Origin: Rhizobium sp. Q54
GTDB taxonomy: Bacteria; Pseudomonadota; Alphaproteobacteria; Micropepsales; Micropepsaceae
NCBI GenBank assembly: GCA_945882615.1
Contig: CAMCWK010000025.1
Location: 1 to 43,828, forward strand
Direction of reading: 5' to 3'
Length of the DNA stretch: 43,828 nucleotides
A model generated the notes under the pieces. The model worked only from the letters and a program-made list of their open reading frames with translations. It did not search any database and was not told where the DNA came from. The translations under genes were made by a program, and so were the position numbers. Numbering within the stretch: position 1 is the first letter of the stretch; every line of letters starts with the position of its first letter. Shown piece by piece: positions 33,777 through 41,699 of the stretch.

Positions 33777-36545
33777 ATGGCCGACTCTGTTTCCGATCTT
33801 GTTGCACTGGTTCCCGCGCCTCCCGGCGCGGCGATCGCGCGCGGGAAAAGCGCGGCGGAACGGGTCCAGCTGCGCGATGCCCGCGCCCTGTTTGAAAGCG
33901 GTGACGTGCTGGTGGCCCATGCCGGTTTCGTGGCCGGTCGGCTGGGCACCCGCGCCGACACGCCGTTGTTCGACGTGCTGGAGTTGTTTGCTTTTGTCCG
34001 CCCGGGCATGCCGGTGGTCCCGAGCGCTCTGGGACTGGCGCGGGCGCTGGGACTTTCCATGCCGCACACACCCGAAGACTGTGCCCAGGCGCTGCACGCC
34101 ATCGCGAAGGCGCTTCTGAACGAAGTAGCGGGATGGCCGCAGGATGTGCGGGGTGCACTTGCGCCGCTGGTCGCCACCATGGGCCGGGCGGGCTGGCGCT
34201 GGGCGCCCTTGTTGCAGGAAAGCGTGGGTGAGGCGCCGCATGGCTCGCCCATCGCGGGGCTGGAAGCCTGGCGCAGCCTGCCCGTATGGGAAGACGAGGC
34301 GCCAGTGGGCCAACCGGGCTCGCAGCCCGTCGAGCCGGCGGAAGCGCGCGCGCGTCTTTCCCGGATGGTCGGGGTGCCGCGCCCCGAACAGGCGGCCTAC
34401 AGCGATGCCGCGACCTACGCCTTCGGCCCGCGCGAACAGGCCGGAAGCCCGCGCATCGCCCTGGTGGAAGCGGGCACCGGCACCGGCAAGACGCTGGGCT
34501 ATCTGGCGCCCGCCAGCCTGTGGGCCGAAAAGAACGGGCCGGGGCTTTGGATTTCAACCTACACCCGCAACCTCCAACGGCAGATCGTGCAGGAGATCGC
34601 CCATCTGTGGCCCGATCCGGTGGAGCGCGCGCAAAAGGCGGTGGTGCGCAAGGGGCGGGAGAATTACCTCTGCCTGCTGAACTTCGAGGAAGCCGCCAAG
34701 CGCACGGCGCTGGCGCCCGGCCAGCGCTCCATCGCGCTGGGACTGATCGCGCGCTGGATTTCCTCCCACACCGACGGCGATCTGTCGGGCGTGGGTTTTC
34801 CTGCCTTCCTGGCGGCGCACCTGCCGCTTTCCACCGTCACCGACCGGCGCGGCGAATGCATCTATGCCGCCTGCCCGCACTATCGCCAGTGCTTCATCGA
34901 GCGCGCCATCCGCAGGGCCCGCCATGCCGACATCGTGGTGGCCAATCATGCGCTGGTGATCGCCCAAGCCTCGCAGGATTGGCTGGGCGTGGACGAGACC
35001 ACCGACACCCCGCCCGAGGAGGACGGCCGGCGCCTGCGCTACGTGTTCGATGAAGGCCACCACCTGTTCGACGCCGCCGATAGCGGCTTTTCCGCCCGGC
35101 TGTCGGGACGGGAGATGGCCGAACTGAGGCGCTGGATCAGAGGGCCCGAAGGGCGCGCTCGCACCCGGATGCGCGGGCTGGACGAGCGGCTGAAGGATCT
35201 GGTGGCCGACGATGAAGCCGCCCAACACGCTTTGGAAGACGCGGTGCAGGCCGCGTCCGCGCTGGCGGGCGAAGGCTGGACACAGCGCTTGGGCGGCGGG
35301 CCGCGCGGCCCCGGGGAAGTCTTTCTCGCACTGGCTTACAGCCATGTGCGGGCGCGCAGCCCCGATGCCGACGCCTTCTATAGCCTCGAAGCCGAACCAC
35401 ATCCGATGGGCGACGACCTCTTGCAGGCGGTGCGCGAACTGGCGCGCGGTCTGAAGCGAATCGCCGATCCGCTGGCCAACCTGGCGCGGCGGCTGCGCAA
35501 GAAGATGGACGACAAGACCGCAACCATCGAGCCTTATACAAAAGCCCGGCTGGGGGCGGCGGCGCGCGGCGTCGACCGCCGCGCCAAGATCATCCTGCCC
35601 GCCTGGATCCAGATGCTCAGCACGCTGGAAAATGGCGAGATCGCCGAGGAATTCGTCGACTGGTTCGAACTGTCGCGCGAAGACGGGCGCGACGCCGATG
35701 TCGGGCTGGCCCGGCACTGGGTCGATCCCACCGTGCCGCTGGCGGGCGAAGTGCTGGAGGGCGCCCATGGCGCGCTGATCACCTCGGCCACCTTGCGCGA
35801 TAGCGGCGGCGACAATGACGATCACTGGGCCAGCGCCGAAGTGCGCACCGGCGCCGGGCACCTGCCGATGCCGGCACGGCGCGCCCATTTCGGATCGCCG
35901 TTCCAATATGGCGCCCAGTCGCGCGTCTTCGTCGTCACCGATGTGGCGCGGCGCGAGCCGGCCGCGCTGGCCGCCGCCTATCGCGAACTGTTCCTGGCCT
36001 CGGGTGGCGGCGCTCTGGGCCTCTTCACCGCCGTGCGCGCGCTCAAGGATGTCGCCAGCCGCATCACCGCGCCGCTGACCGAAGCCGGACTGGCGCTTTA
36101 CGCCCAGCATGTCGACCGGCTGGATACCGGATCGCTGGTCGACCTGTTCCGCGCCGAGGAGAATGCCTGCCTGCTCGGCACCGACGCCTTGCGCGACGGC
36201 GTCGATGTGCCGGGGCGGTCGCTGCGGCTGGTGGTATTCGACAAGGTGCCCTGGCCCAAGCCGACCATCCTGCACAAGGCCCGGCGGGTGAAGTTCGGCA
36301 AGGGCTATGACGACCTGATCACCCGTTTCCGGCTGAAGCAGGCCTTTGGTCGGCTGATCCGGGGTCCGGAGGACAAGGGCTGTTTTGTGATTCTCGAAGG
36401 GGCGACCCCCAGCCGCCTCCTGCCGGCCTTTCCGCCCGATGCCCCGGTCAAACGCTGCGGCTTGGCCGAAGCGATTGGGGATATCCGCGCATTCCTGGGC
36501 CCGGAAGCCGTGACCCACGCCACCCCGCCGCCTATAACCAGCTGA
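33777..36545 (+). CDS. DinG/XPD-family iron-sulfur DNA helicase with remnant exonuclease domain
   Basis: A 922-residue superfamily 2 helicase. Walker A is EAGTGTGKT (K238), the DEAH box reads DEGHH (425-429), and four Cys between motifs Ia and II (NYLC, GEC, AAC, RQC) form the XPD/DinG iron-sulfur cluster. Helicase motifs V-VI appear at GVDVPGRSLRL and FGRLIRGPEDKG. The first ~130 residues resemble the second half of a DnaQ-type exonuclease (VLVAHAGFVAGRLG, PLFDVLELFAFVRP) but lack the metal-binding DxE strand, so nuclease activity is unlikely. Family members unwind R-loops, forks or G-quadruplexes. TGATG couples it to dcd. Confidence 0.92.
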   Translation: MADSVSDLVALVPAPPGAAIARGKSAAERVQLRDARALFESGDVLVAHAGFVAGRLGTRADTPLFDVLELFAFVRPGMPVVPSALGLARALGLSMPHTPEDCAQALHAIAKALLNEVAGWPQDVRGALAPLVATMGRAGWRWAPLLQESVGEAPHGSPIAGLEAWRSLPVWEDEAPVGQPGSQPVEPAEARARLSRMVGVPRPEQAAYSDAATYAFGPREQAGSPRIALVEAGTGTGKTLGYLAPASLWAEKNGPGLWISTYTRNLQRQIVQEIAHLWPDPVERAQKAVVRKGRENYLCLLNFEEAAKRTALAPGQRSIALGLIARWISSHTDGDLSGVGFPAFLAAHLPLSTVTDRRGECIYAACPHYRQCFIERAIRRARHADIVVANHALVIAQASQDWLGVDETTDTPPEEDGRRLRYVFDEGHHLFDAADSGFSARLSGREMAELRRWIRGPEGRARTRMRGLDERLKDLVADDEAAQHALEDAVQAASALAGEGWTQRLGGGPRGPGEVFLALAYSHVRARSPDADAFYSLEAEPHPMGDDLLQAVRELARGLKRIADPLANLARRLRKKMDDKTATIEPYTKARLGAAARGVDRRAKIILPAWIQMLSTLENGEIAEEFVDWFELSREDGRDADVGLARHWVDPTVPLAGEVLEGAHGALITSATLRDSGGDNDDHWASAEVRTGAGHLPMPARRAHFGSPFQYGAQSRVFVVTDVARREPAALAAAYRELFLASGGGALGLFTAVRALKDVASRITAPLTEAGLALYAQHVDRLDTGSLVDLFRAEENACLLGTDALRDGVDVPGRSLRLVVFDKVPWPKPTILHKARRVKFGKGYDDLITRFRLKQAFGRLIRGPEDKGCFVILEGATPSRLLPAFPPDAPVKRCGLAEAIGDIRAFLGPEAVTHATPPPITS

Positions 36546-37699
36546 TGGCCGCCACAATCGAAACCCTCAATCCCGCTGACGAAAACCCAAGTGAAAGTTA
36601 CGGCCGCTTCTCGACCGGCATCCTGCCGAGTCACGTTTTGAAGCGCCTGCTGGACCAGGGCCGCGAGATCACCGCGTCTGAGCCCTTCGCGCCGGGCCAG
36701 ATTCAGCCTGCCAGTATCGACCTGCGGCTGGGGCCGGTGGCCTACCGGGTGCGGGCCAGCTTCCTGCCCGGCCCTGCCGCCACCGTCGCCGAGCGCATGC
36801 AGTCGGTCTTCATGCATGAAGTCGACCTGACGCACGGCGCGGTGCTGGAAGCCGGCAGCGTCTATATCGTGCCGCTGCTGGAGCGCGCCGAATTCTCGGC
36901 GCGCATTTCCGGCGGCGCCAATCCCAAAAGCTCGACGGGGCGCATCGATGTCTTCACCCGGCTGATCACCGATTACGCGCCGTCCTTCGACCGGGTTGAG
37001 CCGGGCTATCGCGGCCCGCTCTATGCCGAAATCTGCCCGCAGACCTTTCCGGTGCTGGTGCGCAAGGGCTCAAGGCTCAATCAATTGCGCATCCGCCACG
37101 GCTCGCCCCAGTCCAGCGACACAGCGCTGCGCCGATTGCACGAGCAGGTGCCGCTGGTAGCGGGCGAACCCAATATCGAGAACGGCCTGGCGCTTTCGAT
37201 CGACCTCAAGGGCAGCGCCGACGCCGGCATGCGCATCGGCTTTCGCGCCAAGAAGCACACCGGCCTGATCGACGTCGACAAGGTCGGCCTGCTCGATCCG
37301 GCCGACTTCTGGGAACCGATCCAGGCCAATGCGCGCGGCGACATGGTGCTGGACCCGGACGAGTTCTACATTCTGGTGAGCCGGGAGCAGGTGGCGATCC
37401 CGCCCGACCATGCCGCCGAGATGGTGCCGTTCAATCCGCTGGTGGGCGAGTTCCGCGTTCACTATGCGGGCTTCTTCGATCCGGGTTTTGGTTACGCGCC
37501 GGGCCAGCCGCCATCGGCGCGCGGCGTGCTGGAAGTGCGCTCGCGCGAAGTGCCCTTTATCCTGGAACATGGCCAGATCATCGGCCGGCTGGTGTTCGAG
37601 CGCCTGACCGATCCGCCCCCCCAAGGCTATGGCGCGGGGCTGGGGTCCAACTATCAGGGCCAGGGTCTGAAGCTGTCGAAGCACTTCAAAGCGCCTTGA
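36545..37699 (+). CDS. dcd: dCTP deaminase, double-domain form
   Basis: A 384-residue 2'-deoxycytidine 5'-triphosphate deaminase, about twice the usual ~190 residues, containing two copies of the dUTPase/Dcd fold. The first half has IQPASIDLRLGPVAYRV, EPGYRGPLYAEICPQ and KGSRLNQLRI. The second has MVPFNPLVGEFRVHYAGFFDPGFGY and GVLEVRSREVPFILEHGQII. It deaminates dCTP to dUTP for thymidylate synthesis. This long form is known from alphaproteobacteria. It is coupled to the helicase gene upstream and is followed by a palindrome and a structured non-coding stretch. Confidence 0.92.
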   Translation: MAATIETLNPADENPSESYGRFSTGILPSHVLKRLLDQGREITASEPFAPGQIQPASIDLRLGPVAYRVRASFLPGPAATVAERMQSVFMHEVDLTHGAVLEAGSVYIVPLLERAEFSARISGGANPKSSTGRIDVFTRLITDYAPSFDRVEPGYRGPLYAEICPQTFPVLVRKGSRLNQLRIRHGSPQSSDTALRRLHEQVPLVAGEPNIENGLALSIDLKGSADAGMRIGFRAKKHTGLIDVDKVGLLDPADFWEPIQANARGDMVLDPDEFYILVSREQVAIPPDHAAEMVPFNPLVGEFRVHYAGFFDPGFGYAPGQPPSARGVLEVRSREVPFILEHGQIIGRLVFERLTDPPPQGYGAGLGSNYQGQGLKLSKHFKAP

Positions 37700-37720
37700 T
37701 GCCGCTCTTGTTGGGAACCC

Positions 37721-37740
37721 TTCGTAACAATTGTTGCGAA
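37721..37740. promoter_or_regulatory. 20-bp near-perfect palindrome after dcd
   Basis: TTCGTAACAATTGTTGCGAA is symmetric at 9 of 10 pairs, with no loop, 22 bases past the dcd stop. It has the form of a dimeric repressor operator and is AT-rich against its surroundings. No cognate regulator gene is adjacent. Confidence 0.5.
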
Positions 37741-37954
37741 AAGCCCACACGCTTGCCCCAAAGCACCGGCCGGCCTTGCAAAACCGTTGCGCAGGAGCGT
37801 GTCTCCGGCACATTTAGCGCACTGCAGATGGACGGTTTGGGGAAACCCTGCAGCAGTTGGTTCCAGGCTTCGGCCGGCAAACCAAATGTCCGATTTGAAG
37901 GGGGCAGTGTGAGGCGGCTACGGCGCGAAATGTGCCGGCCGCCTCATGTTTTTG
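37741..37954 (+). ncRNA. candidate structured small RNA or 5' leader
   Basis: This non-coding stretch folds convincingly by eye. AAACCGT (37781) pairs with ACGGTTT (37832), enclosing TGCGC/GCGCA and GGAG/CTCC. Then GGG-aaa-CCC, CAAAT-gtccg-ATTTG (37883-37897) and finally a strong terminator. It matches no RNA family I can recall (not SRP, RNase P, tmRNA, 6S or a known riboswitch as far as I can judge). It could be an independent RNA or an attenuating leader of the GNAT gene. Confidence 0.4.
37910..37954 (+). terminator. strong intrinsic terminator upstream of the GNAT gene
   Basis: TGAGGCGGC (37910-37918) pairs with GCCGCCTCA (37938-37946) and continues inside with CGGC/GCCG; TGTTTTTGTG follows. 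It ends 16 bases before the acetyltransferase ATG, so that gene needs read-through or antitermination. Confidence 0.85.
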
Positions 37955-37970
37955 TGCTTCTTACTTTCCA

Positions 37971-38483
37971 ATGATTCTAAAGACCGCGCGTCTGGCCCTG
38001 CGGCCACAACAGCTGGACGACGCCCCTCACCTGTTCGCCATTCTGGGCGATCCCCAAGCCATGCGGTTCTGGAACCGGCCCGCCACCCTGCGTCTGGGAA
38101 TCGTGGAGGAAATGGTGCGCGAACAGCAGGAGGCGATGGCCAGCGGACTTTGCCGTTACTGGACGGTGCTGGAAGGCGGTGACGCCATTGGCAGCGTCGA
38201 TCTCAGTCTTATCGAAGGTGCCAGCGCCGAGCTGGGATTCCTGCTGCGCCGCGACCGCTGGAGCATGGGTCTTGGTACCGAAGCGGTCCGGTGCGTGATC
38301 GACCATGCCTTTGGTCCGCTGGGACTGAGGCGGTTGGCGGCGGCGGTGCAGACCGGAAACCTTGCCGCCGTCCGGCTGCTGGAAAAGTCAGGATTCTCAA
38401 GGCGTGACGCCCGCCCGGTGCGGCTGGCCGGCGGGACCCTGGCAAACTGCGCCTTTTACGCGCTGGACCGCTCGGCCGGTTAA
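37971..38483 (+). CDS. GNAT-family N-acetyltransferase (RimJ/RimL-like)
   Basis: A 170-residue acetyltransferase: the start ILKTARLALRPQQLDDAPHLF is typical of RimJ/RimL-like enzymes, and the acetyl-CoA loop is RDRWSMGLGTEAVR. The later NLAAVRLLEKSGF is the conserved C-terminal motif. It should acetylate an amino group on a protein, aminoglycoside or metabolite; the target is unknown. The ATG at 37971 starts at the usual strand; an upstream in-frame ATG lies inside the terminator stem. There is no ribosome site of note and a terminator immediately precedes it, so expression is probably low or conditional. Confidence 0.88.
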   Translation: MILKTARLALRPQQLDDAPHLFAILGDPQAMRFWNRPATLRLGIVEEMVREQQEAMASGLCRYWTVLEGGDAIGSVDLSLIEGASAELGFLLRRDRWSMGLGTEAVRCVIDHAFGPLGLRRLAAAVQTGNLAAVRLLEKSGFSRRDARPVRLAGGTLANCAFYALDRSAG

Positions 38484-38506
38484 CACCGCTTAGCGTCGAT
38501 TGCCTC

Positions 38507-38535
38507 TGCGCAGACCTGGCGCGCGGTGCTATACT
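38507..38535 (+). promoter_or_regulatory. extended -10 promoter of the 41-residue protein
   Basis: TGCTATACT (38527-38535) is an extended -10 element; TGCGCA 17 bases upstream is a weak -35. The transcript would carry a leader of about 85 bases with a CCGCC-gcaaa-GGCGG hairpin (38591-38605) just before the ribosome site. Confidence 0.55.
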
Positions 38536-38628
38536 GGCTGCGGTCCCAACGGACTGTGTTGCATATCGCGGGAGACGCAATCGAAAGCAGCCGCCGCAAA
38601 GGCGGACTAACATCCAGGAGGAGACATC

Positions 38629-38754
38629 ATGAGTGGCTTGGGAGAATTTCATCACGCGGAAGAAGCGGAAACCAAAGGCGCGAAAATCACTCATTGGATT
38701 ATTCTCGCCGTTGTCGTTGTCGGCATGGGCGCTTTCTACTTGGCCTGGAGCTAA
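38629..38754 (+). CDS. 41-residue single-helix membrane protein
   Basis: The protein begins MSGLGEFHHAEEAETKGAKI, a polar, acidic, His-containing cytoplasmic-type segment. One membrane helix follows (WIILAVVVVGMGAFYLAW), and it ends in Ser. The case for a real gene is strong: AGGAGGAG lies 5 bases before the ATG, an extended -10 promoter and leader precede it, and a terminator follows. I know no named family; small helix proteins of this kind often sit as accessory subunits of respiratory or transport complexes. It has no operon partners. Confidence 0.8.
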   Translation: MSGLGEFHHAEEAETKGAKITHWIILAVVVVGMGAFYLAWS

Positions 38755-38784
38755 AACAGGCAGGCATCTTCGCGCCTTGTAACG

Positions 38785-38822
38785 GTTGCCGCTCAAGCGG
38801 CGACTGAGTTTGACTTGTTTTT
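38785..38822 (+). terminator. terminator of the 41-residue protein gene
   Basis: GTTGCCGC-tcaa-GCGGCGAC (38785-38804) is followed by TGAGTTTGACTTGTTTTT, a U-rich tail, 30 bases after the stop codon. Confidence 0.65.
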
Positions 38823-38865
38823 CGCCAAGCCAAAGTGGCGCGCGGAATTTTGTGGCCTGAGCAGG

Positions 38866-38960
38866 GTTGCCTAGCGACGGCGTAGGCAACGAGCGAAGTG
38901 GGCTTCACGCCCATGAGCGACGCGCGACGGTCGTTAGCGACAGCGTAGTGCGACGGACGC
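38866..38960. repeat. stem-loop cluster with internal repeats
   Basis: Three hairpins in a row: GTTGCCTA-9-TAGGCAAC, TGGGC-ttcac-GCCCA and GTCG-ttag-CGAC. The phrase AGCGAC(g/a)GCGTAG occurs twice (from 38873 and 38937). It sits at the 3' end of the minus-strand HerA gene and could serve as its transcript end or be a dispersed repeat. Confidence 0.5.
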
Positions 38961-38977
38961 AAAAGGCCCGCGCCGGT

Positions 38978-40687
38978 TCAGGAACGCTCTCGACCCGCAC
39001 GACGCCAGCGGCTGACGATTTCGTCGAGTCCCTCCCGGTCCATGTTGGGCGCCTTCCAGCTGGCGGAAAAGCCGGTATGGCGGCTGCGCGGCACGCCGCG
39101 CTTGCCCAGATCGTCGAAGCGGATGCGCATCGGCATGGAAACGCCCTGCCCCAGCACGATGGCCTCGCGGTCGCCCAGAAGGGGGAGGAAATCCACCAGG
39201 TCGATCATTCCTTCATAGGTCGAGCCGCGAATGACGTCCTGGTCGCGCTCGCTGGACAGGCGCAGCACCACCGCGGTGCCGCACTGGGAAAGAATGGTGG
39301 AATCCAGTTCGCTGGGACGCTGGGTGACGAGGCACAGGCTGAGGCCGTATTTGCGCCCTTCCTTGGCGATACGCGACAGCGCCTGGCGGGTGGGGACGAA
39401 TTTCTGCTCGCTGGCCGGGGCGTAGCGATGGGCTTCCTCGCACACCAGCAGCATGGGCAACCCGCCCTTGCTCCACACCGCCAGGTCGAAGGCCAGGCGC
39501 GAGATCACCGAGATCACCACGTCCAGGATTTCCGGCGGCACGGTGGAAAGGTCGATCACCGAGATGGGGCGGCCTTCGCCCGGCACGCGGAACAGGCGGG
39601 CCAGGACCTCGCCCATCGTGTCCTGCACCGACAGCGAGCCGAACATGAAGTTGTAGCGCTGGTCAGTGACCAGGCTTTCGATGCGCGCCTTGAGGCGGCG
39701 ATAGGGCAGCATGAACTGGGTGCGTTCGAGCTTGCCCAGCTGCTCGTCCAGCCAGGCCGTGACGTCCGACATGCGGAAAGGCGTGGGCGTGTCGACGGTG
39801 ATGACATGCTGTTCGGCGGACTTGCGCGCCAGGGCGCCGGCGCGGGCGGTGGCGGACTCGTTGTAGCGGCGCTTGGCATGCACCACCGCGTCGGACAGGA
39901 TTTCGGTTTCCGCATCGTAATGGGCGTCGCGGCTGACCAGGGCGGCGATCATTTCGGGGAAATCCAGCATCCAGAAGGGCAGGCTGAAATTGTCGAGATT
40001 GATCGGCTCCACCAGCCCGCCAAAGGCGGCGGAATATTCGTTGTGGATGTCCAGGATCACGACATGGGCATGGGCATGATCGGTCAGCAGGCGCTGCAGG
40101 ATGCAGGTCACCGCCGAGGACTTGCCCGAACCGGTCGACCCCACGATCAGGAAATGCTTTGAGAGAAGATCGTCCACCAGCAGGCGCGCGGGCACCGTTG
40201 GTTCCTGGAACAGGGTGCCGATCTTGATGCTGGCGGCCTGGGGCGGGGCATAGACACGCGTCAGGTCATGCTTGTCGGCCAGCAGCACCGCATCGCCCAG
40301 CGTGGGCAGGCTGGAAACACCGCGCCGGAAGGTCAGGCGGCGGTTCTGGTCCGGCGCCACTTCGCCCGCCAGGTTGATTTCGATCAGACCGGTGGATTGG
40401 GGTTCGCCTTCCGCCGCCGGCATCGGCGAACTGATGGCGGTGACAACGCCCATGGCGGCGCTGGTGGGGGTGACGACCTTGATCAGGGCGCCAATCTGCA
40501 CGCGGGCGTCATTGGCAATGGCGTCCTGACGTTCCAGCATCGCGACCGCATGGCTGCCGGATACCGACACAATATGGGCCAGACGAACCGGCGGCGCGGC
40601 GGGAACGCCGCGGCGTTCACGGAAGGGCGGCGCTGAAGGGTTGGAAGTGGGCGGCGCGGCGGGCGGCTTTTCAATATGCAGGGTCAT
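38978..40687 (-). CDS. HerA-like ATPase (DUF87)
   Basis: A 569-residue FtsK/HerA-superfamily ATPase. After a Pro-rich, probably disordered start (~1-35) comes a HAS-type beta-barrel (~35-165). Next is Walker A GSTGSGKSS (183-191), the HerA-style VVILDIHNEY (209-218) and Walker B LPMLLVCEEAHRYAP. The C-terminal block RPSELDSTILSQCGTAVVLR includes the sensor/arginine region. HerA proteins form hexameric DNA pumps, usually paired with the nuclease NurA or with effectors in defence systems; no NurA gene is here. Its start overlaps the stop of a histidine kinase gene by 4 bases (ATGA), so the two are co-translated. Confidence 0.9.
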   Translation of the reverse strand: MTLHIEKPPAAPPTSNPSAPPFRERRGVPAAPPVRLAHIVSVSGSHAVAMLERQDAIANDARVQIGALIKVVTPTSAAMGVVTAISSPMPAAEGEPQSTGLIEINLAGEVAPDQNRRLTFRRGVSSLPTLGDAVLLADKHDLTRVYAPPQAASIKIGTLFQEPTVPARLLVDDLLSKHFLIVGSTGSGKSSAVTCILQRLLTDHAHAHVVILDIHNEYSAAFGGLVEPINLDNFSLPFWMLDFPEMIAALVSRDAHYDAETEILSDAVVHAKRRYNESATARAGALARKSAEQHVITVDTPTPFRMSDVTAWLDEQLGKLERTQFMLPYRRLKARIESLVTDQRYNFMFGSLSVQDTMGEVLARLFRVPGEGRPISVIDLSTVPPEILDVVISVISRLAFDLAVWSKGGLPMLLVCEEAHRYAPASEQKFVPTRQALSRIAKEGRKYGLSLCLVTQRPSELDSTILSQCGTAVVLRLSSERDQDVIRGSTYEGMIDLVDFLPLLGDREAIVLGQGVSMPMRIRFDDLGKRGVPRSRHTGFSASWKAPNMDREGLDEIVSRWRRAGRERS

Positions 40688-41556
40688 GCGACTTTTCCGG
40701 TTGCAGCGGATGTGGGAGCAGATACGGCCTGCCCGCGCGGCAGGGTGACCACCGCGGTGGTGCCGGCGTCCGGCTGGCTGTCGAGATAAAGGCTGCCGCC
40801 ATGCAGTCGGGCGATGCCCATGGCGAGCGGCAGGCCGAGGCCCGCGCCTTCCTGGGTACGGGCGAGGTGGCCCTGCACCTGGGCGAAGGGCTTGAGCGCC
40901 AGCACGATCTGTTCATGGGTCATGCCGACGCCGGTATCGGCGATGGCGATGGTGACGCCGCCGCCCTTCACAGCCTTGGCCATCACCAGGATGCGTCCTT
41001 TTGGGGGCGTGAACTTGCTGGCGTTGGAAAGCAGATTGGCAAAAAGCTGGCGCAGCCTCTTGGAGTCGCCGCTGATGTCCGGCAGGTCTGCCTCCAGGCG
41101 CAGGTCCAGCGACTGCTGCTTGGCGGCGAAAGCGGGACGCGCATTCTCCACCGCAATCTCCAGCACCTCGCCGATGGAAAGCGGCGCGGGGTCCAGGCTC
41201 AGGCTGCCGGATTCCAGCCGCGACATGTCCAGCACGTCCGACACCACATTCAAGAGCCGGCGCCCGGCATTGGCGATGTGTTCGGCATAATCGCTGGCTT
41301 CGCCCGGGCTGGTCGCACGCGGCTGGCGCAGCAGATCGGAGAAGCCGATGATGGCGTTCAGCGGTGTGCGCAGCTCGTGGCTCATGGTCGACAGAAAGGC
41401 CGACTTGGAGCGGGCGTTGAGTTCGGCTTCGGCGCGGGCGGCGCGGATGGCGCGTTCGGTATATTTGCGCAGCTGCATTTCGCCAAAGGTGTCCGAATAC
41501 CTGGCAAGCAGTCCGCTGGCTTTGCGCGTACGCGCATGTTGGCCCCGAACGGCCAT
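40684..41556 (-). CDS. soluble histidine kinase coupled to HerA-like ATPase
   Basis: A 290-residue kinase without membrane helices. A short N-terminal coiled segment (~20-50) leads to HisKA (H60 in FLSTMSHELRTPLNAIIGF) and HATPase (LLSNASKFT, ADTGVGM, GAGLGLPLAMGIARL). It has no sensor domain, so the signal must come through a partner or its N-terminal helix. It is the first gene of an operon whose second gene is the HerA-like ATPase. No response regulator is encoded in the window. Start chosen at ATG 41556; no strong ribosome site. Confidence 0.9.
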   Translation of the reverse strand: MAVRGQHARTRKASGLLARYSDTFGEMQLRKYTERAIRAARAEAELNARSKSAFLSTMSHELRTPLNAIIGFSDLLRQPRATSPGEASDYAEHIANAGRRLLNVVSDVLDMSRLESGSLSLDPAPLSIGEVLEIAVENARPAFAAKQQSLDLRLEADLPDISGDSKRLRQLFANLLSNASKFTPPKGRILVMAKAVKGGGVTIAIADTGVGMTHEQIVLALKPFAQVQGHLARTQEGAGLGLPLAMGIARLHGGSLYLDSQPDAGTTAVVTLPRGQAVSAPTSAATGKVA

Positions 41557-41699
41557 GGGTAACTTTTCCCGTAAAATCAGCCTAAATCTAAGGCCCCAGC
41601 CCTTTGAAGACCGTTAACGGCCCGACAATTGGTCAGGGTTTGGGGCTGGTCGGAAGGCTGCAAAAAGCGCGATAAAGCTGGGAAAAAGGGGCCACCGTT

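Noticed and set aside
31712..34252. 846-codon open frame on the minus strand
   Set aside because: It is antisense to the hybrid kinase and helicase; composition is Arg/His/Gly-rich with no domain, a common shadow in GC-rich genes.
34554..36557. 667-codon open frame on the minus strand
   Set aside because: Antisense to the DinG-type helicase, which has all expected motifs; the shadow has none.
38480..38494. TTAAC...TTAG at the GNAT stop
   Set aside because: Spacing is one base short of the CtrA consensus and the second half is imperfect.
41611..41620. Palindrome CCGTTAACGG between the kinase and kdgT
   Set aside because: Only 10 bp and a single TTAA half-site; could be an operator but nothing else supports it.
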